In this document: one piece after another, positions 1 to 11,350 of the stretch
How the letters are laid out: the number at the start of each line of letters is the position of its first letter
Numbering within the stretch: position 1 is the stretch's first letter
Origin: Euonymus europaeus
Taxonomy: Eukaryota > Streptophyta > Magnoliopsida > Celastrales > Celastraceae
DNA length: 64,000 nt
NCBI GenBank assembly: GCA_963580455.1
Contig: OY756972.1
Location: 11,423,001 to 11,487,000, forward strand
Direction of reading: 5' to 3'
Notes under the pieces: model-generated
What the model saw: only the letters and a program-made list of their open reading frames with translations
The model's database searches: none
What the model was told of the DNA's origin: nothing
Made by a program: the position numbers and the translations under genes

Positions 1-2880
1 GTGTACAACGAGCAACTTTGATGGTCCGAATTTGCTCAACTCTCTCTATGGAGGAGCTTTTAACGGTTTTGTCCATTTGTCATAGAAAGTTTGTGTTTTG
101 GCATCGAAATCATCTAAGAAGCTTATACTCTTAAAATTTGACATATAAGAACAGTAAAAAGTGTACACCGAGCAACTTTGATGGTCCGAATTTGCTCAAC
201 TCTCTCTATGGAGGAGCTTTTAACGGTTTTATCCATTTGTCATAGAAAGTTGGTGTGTTGGAATCGAAATAATCTTGGAAGCTTGTATTAATAAAATTTT
301 ACATAGAAGAATAATAAAAAGTGTACATAAAGGAACTTTGATGGTCCGAAGTTGCTCAACTCTCTCTATGGATGAGCTTTTAACGGTTTGGTCCATTTGT
401 CATAGAATTTGTGTGTTTTGGCATCGAAATAATCTATGAAGCTTATACTCATAAAATTTGACATATAAGAACAATAAAAAGTGTACACCGAGCAACTTTG
501 ATGGTCCGAAGTTGCTCAACTCTCTCTATGGAGGAGCTTTTAACGGTTTTGTCCATTTGTCACAGAAAGTTGGTGTTTTGGAATAAAAATAATCTAGGAA
601 GCTTATACCCGTAAAATTTGACATAGAAGAACAATAAAAAGTCTATCACAAGCAACTTTGATGGTCTGAAGTTGCTCAACTCTGTCTATGGAGGAGCTTT
701 TAACAGTTTTGTCCATTTGTCATAGAAAGTTGGTGTTTTAGCATCGAAATAATCTAGGAAGCTTATACTCTTAAAATTTGACATATAAGAACAATAAAAA
801 TTGTACACCGAGCAACTTTGATGGTCCGAAGTTGCTCAACTCTCTCTATGGAGGAGCTTTTAGCGGTTTTATCCATTTGTCATAGAAAGTTGGTGTGTTG
901 GAATCGAAATAATCTTGGAAGCTTGTATTAATAAAATTTTACATAGAAGAACAATAAAAAGTGTACATAAAGGAACTTTGATGGTCCGAAGTTGCTCAAC
1001 TCTCTCTATGGATGAGCTTTTAACGGTTTGGTCCATTTGTTATAGAATTTGTGTGTTTTGGCATCGAAATAATCTATGAAGCTTATACTCATAAAATTTG
1101 ACATATAAGAACAATAAAAAGTGTACACCGAGCAACTTTGATGGTCCGAAGTTGCTCAACTCTCTCTATGGAGGAGCTTTTAACGGTTTTGTCCATTTGT
1201 CACAGAAAGTTGGTGTTTTGGAATAAAAATAATCTAGGAAGCTTATACCCGTAAAATTTGACATAGAAGAACAATAAAAAGTCTATCACGAGCAACTTTG
1301 ATGGTCTGAAGTTGCTCAACTCTGTCTATGGAGGAGCTTTTAACAGTTTTGTCCATTTGACATAGAAAGTTGGTGTTTTAGCATCGAAATAATCTAGGAA
1401 GCTTATACTCTTAAAATTTGACATATAAGAACAATAAAAATTGTACACCGAGCAACTTTGATGGTCCGAAGTTGCTCAACTCTCTCTATGGAGGAGCTTT
1501 TAGCGGTTTTATCCATTTGTCATAGAAAGTTGGTGTGTTGGAATCGAAATAATCTTGGAAGCTTGTATTAATAAAATTTTACATAGAAGAACAATAAAAA
1601 GTGTACATAAAGGAACTTTGTTGGTCCGAAGTTGCTCAACTCTCTCTATGGATGAGCTTTTAACGGTTTGGTCCATTTGTCATAGAATTTGTGTGTTTTG
1701 GCATCGAAATAATCTATGAAGCCTATACTCATAAAATTTGACATATAAGAACAATAAAAAGTGTACACCGAGCAACTTTGATGGTCCGAAGTTGCTCAAC
1801 TCTCTCTATGGAGGAGCTTTTAACGGTTTTGTCCATTTGTCATAGAAAGTTTGTGTTTTGGCATCGAAATCATCTAAGAAGCTTATACTCTTAAAATTTG
1901 ACATATAAGAACAGTAAAAAGTGTACACCGAGCAACTTTGATGGTCCGAATTTGCTCAACTCTCTCTATGGAGGAGCTTTTAACGGTTTTATCCATTTGT
2001 CATAGAAAGTTGGTGTGTTGGAATCGAAATAATCTTGGAAGCTTGTATTAATAAAATTTTACATAGAAGAATAATAAAAAGTGTACATAAAGGAACTTTG
2101 ATGGTCCGAAGTTGCTCAACTCTCTCTATGGATGAGCTTTTAACGGTTTGGTCCATTTGTCATAGAATTTGTGTGTTTTGGCATCGAAATAATCTATGAA
2201 GCTTATACTCATAAAATTTGACATATAAGAACAATAAAAAGTGTACACCGAGCAACTTTGATGGTCCGAAGTTGCTCAACTCTCTCTATGGAGGAGCTTT
2301 TAACGGTTTTGTCCATTTGTCACAGAAAGTTGGTGTTTTGGAATAAAAATAATCTAGGAAGCTTATACCCGTAAAATTTGACATAGAAGAACAATAAAAA
2401 GTCTATCACGAGCAACTTTGATGGTCTGAAGTTGCTCAACTCTGTCTATGGAGGAGCTTTTAACAGTTTTGTCCATTTGTCATAGAAAGTTGGTGTTTTA
2501 GCATCGAAATAATCTAGGAAGCTTATACTCTTAAAATTTGACATATAAGAACAATAAAAATTGTACACCGAGCAACTTTGATGGTCCGAAGTTGCTCAAC
2601 TCTCTCTATGGAGGAGCTTTTAGCGGTTTTATCCATTTGTCATAGAAAGTTGGTGTGTTGGAATCGAAATAATCTTGGAAGCTTGTATTAATAAAATTTT
2701 ACATAGAAGAACAATAAAAAGTGTACATAAAGGAACTTTGATGGTCCGAAGTTGCTCAACTCTCTCTATGGATGAGCTTTTAACGGTTTGGTCCATTTGT
2801 CATAGAATTTGTGTGTTTTGGCATCGAAATAATCTATGAAGCTTATACTCATAAAATTTGACATATAAGAACAATAAAAA

Positions 2881-2888
2881 GTGTACAC
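2881..2888. other. GTGTACAC palindrome at the monomer start
   Basis: GTGTACAC is a perfect 8-bp palindrome opening the monomer, immediately before the larger inverted repeat. It is altered by class: TTGTACAC in b, G, H, N and W, GTGTACAT in C and I, GTCTATCA in E, TTGTTCAC in Q, and TGTACAGA in O. This is the most class-variable part of the monomer and is useful for identifying classes. No function can be assigned. Confidence 0.5.
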
Positions 2889-2889
2889 C

Positions 2890-2917
2890 GAGCAACTTTG
2901 ATGGTCCGAAGTTGCTC
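2890..2917. promoter_or_regulatory. Inverted repeat in the monomer (9-bp arms, 10-base loop)
   Basis: The arms GAGCAACTT and AAGTTGCTC are perfect reverse complements separated by TGATGGTCCG, at monomer positions 10-37. The perfect form occurs in D, E, F, G, K, M, N, P and most b monomers. One- or two-base changes break it in A (AATTTGCTC), H (AAGGTGCTC), I (GAGGAACTT), C (AAGGAACTT), W (GAGCAAGTT), Q and X1. None of these has a compensating change in the other arm. Dyad symmetry has been proposed as a recurring property of centromere DNA. Here it could be a protein-binding site, a cruciform, or an incidental feature. The inverted repeat is certain; its role is a guess. Confidence 0.6.
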
Positions 2918-2937
2918 AACTCTCTCTATGGAGGAGC

Positions 2938-2989
2938 TTTTAACGGTTTTGTCCATTTGTCATAGAAAGTTGGTGTTTTGGCATCGAAA
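2938..2989. other. A/T tracts spaced at about 9-11 bp (possible intrinsic bend)
   Basis: Runs of three or four T or A occur at monomer positions 58-61, 67-70, 76-78, 86-88, 96-99 and 107-109. Their centres are 9, 8.5, 10, 10.5 and 10.5 bp apart. Short A-tracts repeated near the helical period are known to bend DNA and to influence nucleosome positioning. Two of the six are only three bases and not all are pure A-tracts, so a strong bend is not assured. Most classes keep the pattern. Confidence 0.45.
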
Positions 2990-3518
2990 TAATCTATGAA
3001 GCTTATACTCATAAAATTTGACATATAAGAACAATAAAAATTGTACACCAAGCAACTTTGATGGTCTGAAGTTGCTCAACTGTCTCTATGGAAGAGCTTT
3101 TAACGGTGTTGTCCATTTGTCATAGAAAGTTGGTGTTTTGGCATCGAAATAATCTAGGAAGCTTATACTCTTAAAATTTGACATATAAGAACAATAAAAA
3201 TTGTACACCGAGCAACTTTGATGGTCCGAAGGTGCTCAACTCTCTCTATGGAGGAGCTTTTAACGGTTTTATCCATTTGTCGTAGAAAGTTGGTGTTTCG
3301 GAATCGAAATAATCTTTGAAACTTGTATTAATAAAATTTTACATAGAAGAAAAATAAAAAGTGTACATAGAGGAACTTTGATGGTCCGAAGTTGCTCAAC
3401 TCTCTCTATGGAGGTGCTTTAACGGTTTTGTCCATTTGTCATAAAAGTTGGTGTATTGGCATCGAAATATTCTATGAAGCTTATACTCATAAAATTTGAC
3501 ATATAAGAACGGTAAAAA

Positions 3519-6396
3519 GTGTACACCGAGCAACTTTGATGGTCCGAATTTGCTCAACTCTCTCTATGGAGGAGCTTTTAACGGTTTTGTCTATTTGTCA
3601 TAGAAAGTTTGTGTTTTGGCATCGAAATCATCTAAGAAGCTTATACTCTTAAAATTTGACATATAAGAACAGTAAAAAGTGTACACCGAGCAACTTTGAT
3701 GGTCCGAATTTGCTCAACTCTCTCTATGGAGGAGCTTTTAACGGTTTTATCCATTTGTCATAGAAAGTTGGTGTGTTGGAATCGAAATAATCTTGGAAGC
3801 TTGTATTAATAAAATTTTACATAGAAGAATAATAAAAAGTGTACATAAAGGAACTTTGATGGTCCGAAGTTGCTCAACTCTCTCTATGGATGAGCTTTTA
3901 ACGGTTTGGTCCATTTGTCATAGAATTTGTGTGTTTTGGCATCGAAATAATCTATGAAGCTTATACTCATAAAATTTGACATATAAGAACAATAAAAAGT
4001 GTACACCGAGCAACTTTGATGGTCCGAAGTTGCTCAACTCTCTCTATGGAGGAGCTTTTAACGGTTTTGTCCATTTGTCACAGAAAGTTGGTGTTTTGGA
4101 ATAAAAATAATCTAGGAAGCTTATACCCGTAAAATTTGACATAGAAGAACAATAAAAAGTCTATCACGAGCAACTTTGATGGTCTGAAGTTGCTCAACTC
4201 TGTCTATGGAGGAGCTTTTAACAGTTTTGTCCATTTGTCATAGAAAGTTGGTGTTTTAGCATCGAAATAATCTAGGAAGCTTATACTCTTAAAATTTGAC
4301 ATATAAGAACAATAAAAATTATACACCGAGCAACTTTGATGGTCCGAAGTTGCTCAACTCTCTCTATGGAGGAGCTTTTAGCGGTTTTATCCATTTGTCA
4401 TAGAAAGTTGGTGTGTTGGAATCGAAATAATCTTGGAAGCTTGTATTAATAAAATTTTACATAGAAGAACAATAAAAAGTGTACATAAAGGAACTTTGAT
4501 GGTCCGAAGTTGCTCAACTCTCTCTATGGATGAGCTTTTAACGGTTTGGTCCATTTGTCATAGAATTTGTGTGTTTTGGCATCGAAATAATCTATGAAGC
4601 TTATACTCATAAAATTTGACATATAAGAACAATAAAAAGTGTACACCGAGCAACTTTGATGGTCCGAATTTGCTCAACTCTCTCTATGGAGGAGCTTTTA
4701 ACGGTTTTGTCCATTTGTCATAGAAAGTTTGTGTTTTGGCATCGAAATCATCTAAGAAGCTTATACTCTTAAAATTTGACATATAAGAACAGTAAAAAGT
4801 GTACACCGAGCAACTTTGATGGTCCGAATTTTCTCAACTCTCTCTATGGAGGAGCTTTTAACGGTTTTATCCATTTGTCATAGAAAGTTGGTGTGTTGGA
4901 ATCGAAATAATCTTGGAAGCTTGTATTAATAAAATTTTACATAGAAGAATAATAAAAAGTGTACATAAAGGAACTTTGATGGTCCGAAGTTGCTCAACTC
5001 TCTCTATGGATGAGCTTTTAACGGTTTGGTCCATTTGTCATAGAATTTGTGTGTTTTGGCATCGAAATAATCTATGAAGCTTATACTCATAAAATTTGAC
5101 ATATAAGAACAATAAAAAGTGTACACCGAGCAACTTTGATGGTCCGAAGTTGCTCAACTCTCTCTATGGAGGAGCTTTTAACGGTTTTGTCCATTTGTCA
5201 CAGAAAGTTGGTGTTTTGGAATAAAAATAATCTAGGAAGCTTATACCCGTAAAATTTGACATAGAAGAACAATAAAAAGTCTATCACGAGCAACTTTGAT
5301 GGTCTGAAGTTGCTCAACTCTGTCTATGGAGGAGCTTTTAACAGTTTTGTCCATTTGTCATAGAAAGTTGGTGTTTTAGCATCGAAATAATCTAGGAAGC
5401 TTATACTCTTAAAATTTGACATATAAGAACAATAAAAATTGTACACCGAGCAACTTTGATGGTCCGAAGTTGCTCAACTCTCTCTATGGAGGAGCTTTTA
5501 GCGGTTTTATCCATTTGTCATAGAAAGTTGGTGTGTTGGAATCGAAATAATCTTGGAAGCTTGTATTAATAAAATTTTACATAGAAGAACAATAAAAAGT
5601 GTACATAAAGGAACTTTGATGGTCCGAAGTTGCTCAACTCTCTCTATGGATGAGCTTTTAACGGTTTGGTCCATTTGTCATAGAATTTGTGTGTTTTGGC
5701 ATCGAAATAATCTATGAAGCTTATACTCATAAAATTTGACATATAAGAACAATAAAAAGTGTACACCGAGCAACTTTGATGGTCCGAAGTTGCTCAACTC
5801 TCTCTATGGAGGAGCTTTTAACGGTTTTGTCCATTTGTCATAGAAAGTTGGTGTTTTGGCATCGAAATAATCTATGAAGCTTATACTCATAAAATTTGAC
5901 ATATAAGAACAATAAAAATTGTACACCGAGCAACTTTGATGGTCTGAAGTTGCTCAACTGTCTCTATGGAAGAGCTTTTAACGGTGTTGTCCATTTGTCA
6001 TAGAAAGTTGGTGTTTTGGCATCGAAATAATCTAGGAAGCTTATACTCTTAAAATTTGACATATAAGAACAATAAAAATTGTACACCGAGCAACTTTGAT
6101 GGTCCGAAGGTGCTCAACTCTCTCTATGGAGGAGCTTTTAACGGTTTTATCCATTTGTCGTAGAAAGTTGGTGTTTCGGAATCGAAATAATCTTTGAAAC
6201 TTGTATTAATAAAATTTTACATAGAAGAAAAATAAAAAGTGTACATAGAGGAACTTTGATGGTCCGAAGTTGCTCAACTCTCTCTATGGAGGTGCTTTAA
6301 CGGTTTTGTCCATTTGTCATAAAAGTTGGTGTATTGGCATCGAAATATTCTATGAAGCTTATACTCATAAAATTTGACATATAAGAACGGTAAAAA
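3519..6396 (+). repeat. HOR copy 2, 18 monomers (2878 bp)
   Basis: Order is A-B-C, D-E-b-C, A-B-C, D-E-b-C, F-G-H-I, again closed by a 158-bp I (6239-6396) with the same ACGGTAAAAA end seen in copy 1. It matches the 22-mer at 1-3518 apart from one D-E-b-C tetramer and scattered single-base changes. Examples are TTATACACC at 4319 and TTTTCTC in the second B. The two units therefore differ by gain or loss of exactly 640 bp, without disturbing the register. Confidence 0.9.
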
Positions 6397-9300
6397 GTGT
6401 ACACCGAGCAACTTTGATGGTCCGAATTTGCTCAACTCTCTCTATGGAGGAGCTTTTAACGGTTTTGTCCATTTGTCATAGAAAGTTTGTGTTTTGGCAT
6501 CGAAATCATCTAAGAAGCTTATACTCTTAAAATTTGACATATAAGAACAGTAAAAAGTGTACACCGAGCAACTTTGATGGTCCGAATTTGCTCAACTCTC
6601 TCTATGGAGGAGCTTTTAACGGTTTTATCCATTTGTCATAGAAAGTTGGTGTGTTGGAATCGAAATAATCTTGGAAGCTTGTATTAATAAAATTTTACAT
6701 AGAAGAATAATAAAAAGTGTACATAAAGGAACTTTGATGGTCCGAAGTTGCTCAACTCTCTCTATGGATGAGCTTTTAACGGTTTGGTCCATTTGTCATA
6801 GAATTTGTGTGTTTTGGCATCGAAATAATCTATGAAGCTTATACTCATAAAATTTGACATATAAGAACAATAAAAAGTGTACACCGAGCAACTTTGATGG
6901 TCCGAAGTTGCTCAACTCTCTCTATGGAGGAGCTTTTAACGGTTTTGTCCATTTGTCACAGAAAGTTGGTGTTTTGGAATAAAAATAATCTAGGAAGCTT
7001 ATACCCGTAAAATTTGACATAGAAGAACAATAAAAAGTCTATCACGAGCAACTTTGATGGTCTGAAGTTGCTCAACTCTGTCTATGGAGGAGCTTTTAAC
7101 AGTTTTGTCCATTTGTCATAGAAAGTTGGTGTTTTAGCATCGAAATAATCTAGGAAGCTTATACTCTTAAAATTTGACATATAAGAACAATAAAAATTAT
7201 ACACCGAGCAACTTTGATGGTCCGAAGTTGCTCAACTCTCTCTATGGAGGAGCTTTTAGCGGTTTTATCCATTTGTCATAGAAAGTTGGTGTGTTGGAAT
7301 CGAAATAATCTTGGAAGCTTGTATTAATAAAATTTTACATAGAAGAACAATAAAAAGTGTACATAAAGGAACTTTGATGGTCCGAAGTTGCTCAACTCTC
7401 TCTATGGATGAGCTTTTAACGGTTTGGTCCATTTGTCATAGAATTTGTGTGTTTTGGCATCGAAATAATCTATGAAGCTTATACTCATAAAATTTGACAT
7501 ATAAGAACAATAAAAAGTGTACACCGAGCAACTTTGATGGTCCGAAGTTGCTCAACTCTCTCTATGGAGGAGCTTTTAACGGTTTTGTCCATTTGTCACA
7601 GAAAGTTGGTGTTTTGGAATAAAAATAATCTAGGAAGCTTATACCCGTAAAATTTGACATAGAAGAACAATAAAAAGTCTATCACGAGCAACGTTGATGG
7701 TCTGAAGTTGCTCAACTCTGTCTATGGAGGAGCTTTTAACAGTTTTGTCCATTTGTCATAGAAAGTTGGTGTTTTAGCATCGAAATAATCTAGGAAGCTT
7801 ATACTCTTAAAATTTGACATATAAGAACAATAAAAATTGTACACCGAGCAACTTTGATGGTCCGAAGTTGCTCAACTCTCTCTATGGAGGAGCTTTTAGC
7901 GGTTTTATCCATTTGTCATAGAAAGTTGGTGTGTTGGAATCGAAATAATCTTGGAAGCTTGTATTAATAAAATTTTACATAGAAGAACAATAAAAAGTGT
8001 ACATAGAGGAACTTTGATGGTCCGAAGTTGCTCAACTCTCTCTATGGATGAGCTTTTAACGGTTTGGTCCATTTGTCATAGAATTTGTGTGTTTTGGCAT
8101 CGAAATAATCTATGAAGCTTATACTCATAAAATTTGACATATAAGAACAATAAAAAGTGTACACCGAGCAACTTTGATGGTCCGAAGTTGCTCAACTCTC
8201 TCTATGGAGGAGCTTTTAACGGTTTTGTCCATTTGTCATAGAAAGTTTGTGTTTTGGCATCGAAATCATCTAAGAAGCTTATACTCTTAAAATTTGACAT
8301 ATAAGAACAGTAAAAAGTGTACACCGAGCAACTTTGATGGTCCGAATTTGCTCAACTCTCTCTATGGAGGAGCTTTTAACGGTTTTATCCATTTGTCATA
8401 GAAAGTTGGTGTGTTGGAATCGAAATAATCTTGGAAGCTTGTATTAATAAAATTTTACATAGAAGAACAATAAAAAGTGTACATAAAGGAACTTTGATGG
8501 TCCGAAGTTGCTCAACTCTCTCTATGGATGAGCTTTTAACGGTTTGGTCCATTTGTCATAGAATTTGTGTGTTTTGGCATCGAAATAATCTATGAAGCTT
8601 ATACTCATAAAATTTGACATTTAAGAACAATAAAAAGTGTACACCGAGCAACTTTGATGGTCCGAAGTTGCTCAACTCTCTCTATGGAGGAGCTTTTAAC
8701 GGTTTTGTCCATTTGTCACAGAAAGTTGGTGTTTTGGAATAAAAATAATCTAGGAAGCTTATACCCGTAAAATTTGACATAGAAGAACAATAAAAAGTCT
8801 ATCACGAGCAACTTTGATGGTCTGAAGTTGCTCAACTCTGTCTATGGAGGAGCTTTTAACAGTTTTGTCCATTTGTCATAGAAAGTTGGTGTTTTAGCAT
8901 CGAAATAATCTAGGAAGCTTATACTCTTAAAATTTGACATATAAGAACAATAAAAATTGTACACCGAGCAACTTTGATGGTCCGAAGTTGCTCAACTCTC
9001 TCTATGGAGGAGCTTTTAGCGGTTTTATCCATTTGTCATAGAAAGTTGGTGTGTTGGAATCGAAATAATCTTGGAAGCTTGTATTAATAAAATTTTACAT
9101 AGAAGAACAATAAAAAGTGTACATAAAGGAACTTTGATGGTCCGAAGTTGCTCAACTCTCTCTATGGATGAGCTTTTAACGGTTTGGTCCATTTGTCATA
9201 GAATTTGTGTGTTTTGGCATCGAAATAATCTATGAAGCTTATACTCATAAAATTTGACATATAAGAACAATAAAAAGTGTACACAGAGCAACTTTGATGG

Positions 9301-9596
9301 TCCGAAGTTGCTCAACTCTCTCTATGGAGGAGCTTTTAACGGTTTTGTCCATTTGTCACAGAAAGTTGGTGTTTTGGAATAAAAATAATCTAGGAAGCTT
9401 ATACCCGTAAAATTTGACATAGAAGAACAATAAAAAGTCTATCACGAGCAACTTTGATGGTCTGAAGTTGCTCAACTCTGTCTATGGAGGAGCTTTTAAC
9501 AGTTTTGTCCATTTGTCATAGAAAGTTGGTGTTTTAGCATCGAAATAATCTAGGAAGCTTATACTCTTAAAATTTGACATATAAGAACAATAAAAA
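6397..9596 (+). repeat. HOR copy 3, 20 monomers without the F-G-H-I end
   Basis: Order is A-B-C, D-E-b-C, D-E-b-C, A-B-C, D-E-b-C, D-E. The first 18 monomers follow copy 1 (1-2880). Where copy 1 has F-G-H-I, this copy starts another D-E and passes into the J block at 9597. All 20 monomers are 160 bp. TTATACACC at 7197 is shared with 4319 in copy 2, which suggests recent exchange between the copies. Private changes include AACGTTG at 7677. Confidence 0.88.
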
Positions 9597-11350
9597 TTGT
9601 ACACCGAGCAACTTTGATGGTCCGAAGTTGCTCAACTCTCTCTATGGAGGAGCTTTTAGCGGTTTTGTCCATTTGTCATACAAGTTGGTGTTTTGACATC
9701 GAAATAATCTAGGAAGCTTATACTCATAAAATTTGACATATAAGAACAATAAAAAGTGTACACCGAGCAACTTTGTTAGTCCGAAGTTGCTCAACTCTCT
9801 CTATGGAGGAGCTTTTAACGGTTTTGTCCATTTGTCATAGAAAGTTGGTATTTTGGCATCCAAATAATCTATGAAGCTTATACTCGTAAAATTTGACATA
9901 TTAGAAAAATAAAAAGTGTACACGGAGCAACTTTGATGGTCCGAACTTGCTCAATTCTCTCTATGGAGGAGCTTTTAACGATTTTCTCCATTTGTCATAA
10001 AAATTTGGTGTTTTGGCATCGAAATAATCTATGAATCTTATACTCATAAAACTTGACATATAAGAACAATAAAAAATGTACACCGAGCAACTTTGATGGT
10101 CCGAAGTTGCTCAACTCTCTCTATAGAGGAGCTTTTAACGGTTTTGTCTATTTGTCATAGAAAGTTGGTGTTTTGGCATCGAAATAATCTAGAAGCTTCT
10201 ACTCTTAAAATTTGACATATAAGAACAATAAAAATTGTACACCGAGCAACTTTGATGGTCCGAAGTTGCTCAACTCTCTCTATGGAAGAGCATTTAACGG
10301 TTTTATCCATTTGTCATAGAAAGTTGGTGTTTTGGAATCGAAATAATCTTGGAAGCTTGTATTAATAAAATTTTACATAGAAGAACAATAAAAATGTACA
10401 GAGAGGAACTTTGATGGTCCGAAATTGCTCAACTCCCTCTATGGAGGAGCTTTTAGCGGTTTTGTCCATTTATCATAAAAGTTGGTGTTTTGGCATCGAA
10501 ATAATCTATGAAGCTTATACTCATAAAATTTGACATATAAGAACAATAAAAAGTGTACACCGAGCAACTTTGATAGTCCGAAGTTGCTCAACGCTCTCTA
10601 TGGAGGAGCTTTTAACGGTTTTGTCCATTTGTCATAGAAAGTTGGTGTTTTAGCATCGAAATAATCTAGGAAGCTTATACTCCTAAAATTTAAAATATAA
10701 GAACAATAAAAATTGTTCACCGAGCACTTTTAATGGTCCGAAGTTGCTCAACTCTCTCTATGGAGGAGCTTTTAACGGTTTCGTCCATTTGTCATAGAAA
10801 GTTGGTGTTTTGGCATCGAAATAATCTATGAAGCTTATACTCATAAAATTTGACATATAAGAACAATAAAAATTTTACACCGAGCAACTTCGATGGTCTG
10901 AAGTTGCTCAACTGTCTCTATGGAAGAGCTTTTAACGGTGTTGTCCATTTGTCATAGAAAGTTGGTGTTTTGGCATCGAAATAATCTAGGAAGCTTATAC
11001 TCTTAAAATTTGACATATAAGAACAATAAAAATTGTACACCGAGCAACTTTGATGGTCCGAAGGTGCTCAACTCTCTCTATGGAGGAGCTTTTAACGGTT
11101 TTATCCATTTTTCGTAGAAAGTTGGTGTTTCGGAATCGAAATAATCTTTGAAACTTGTATTAATAAAATTTTACATAGAAGAAAAATAAAAAGTGTACAT
11201 AGAGGAACTTTGATGGTCCGAAGTTGCTCAACTCTCTCTCTGGAGGTGCTTTAACGGTTTTGTCCATTTGTCATAAAAGTTGGTGTATTGGCATCGAAAT
11301 ATTCTATGAAGCTTATACTCATAAAATTTGACATATAAGAACAGTAAAAA
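9597..11350 (+). repeat. J-K-L-M-N-O-P-Q-G-H-I block, copy 1 (11 monomers)
   Basis: The first J-to-I block introduces eight classes not seen to its left. J (9597) begins like b, with TAGCGG, then switches to CATACAAG, and is 159 bp. K has TTAGTCC and GGCATCCA. L has AATTCTCT and TTTTCTCC. M is 159 bp (ATCTAGAAG). O starts TGTACAGAGAGG and is 158 bp. P has CAACGCTC and a distinctive TTTAAAATATAAG. Q has CACTTTTAATGG. G, H and I return from the first family, closing again with a 158-bp I. Confidence 0.9.

Larger units (their letters stand above)
2881..3040 (+). repeat. Reference satellite monomer (class F, consensus-like)
   Basis: This 160-bp unit lacks most class-specific changes and serves as a coordinate reference. 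It has 57 G or C bases (36%). Four CpG sites lie at monomer positions 9, 27, 64 and 105. One HindIII site (AAGCTT) lies at 119-124 and is kept in most classes, so a HindIII digest should give a 160-bp ladder. H (AAACTT), L (AATCTT) and B3 (AAGCCT) have lost it, while W has a second one in GAGAAGCTTTT. Positions 10-37 form an inverted repeat, 1-8 a palindrome, and 58-109 carry spaced A/T tracts. Because 160 is not a multiple of 3, a reading frame changes register in each monomer and returns only after three. That argues against a repeat protein. Confidence 0.95.
1..3518 (+). repeat. HOR copy 1, 22 monomers (3518 bp)
   Basis: Monomer order is A-B-C, D-E-b-C, D-E-b-C, A-B-C, D-E-b-C, F-G-H-I. 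All monomers are 160 bp except the closing I at 3361-3518, which is 158 bp: it lost one T in GTGCTTTAAC and another base in CATAAAAG. The second A (1761) starts like D (GAAGTTGC) and ends like A, so it is a recombinant. The unit is nested: A-B-C and D-E-b-C are themselves related, B and b differing by only a few bases. The left edge falls on a monomer boundary by chance, and the array presumably continues outside the window. Confidence 0.9.

Noticed and set aside
2890..2917. Reading the inverted repeat as a transcription terminator or functional RNA hairpin
   Set aside because: No T-run follows it, it is not next to any gene, and broken forms are not compensated, so an RNA structure under selection is unlikely.
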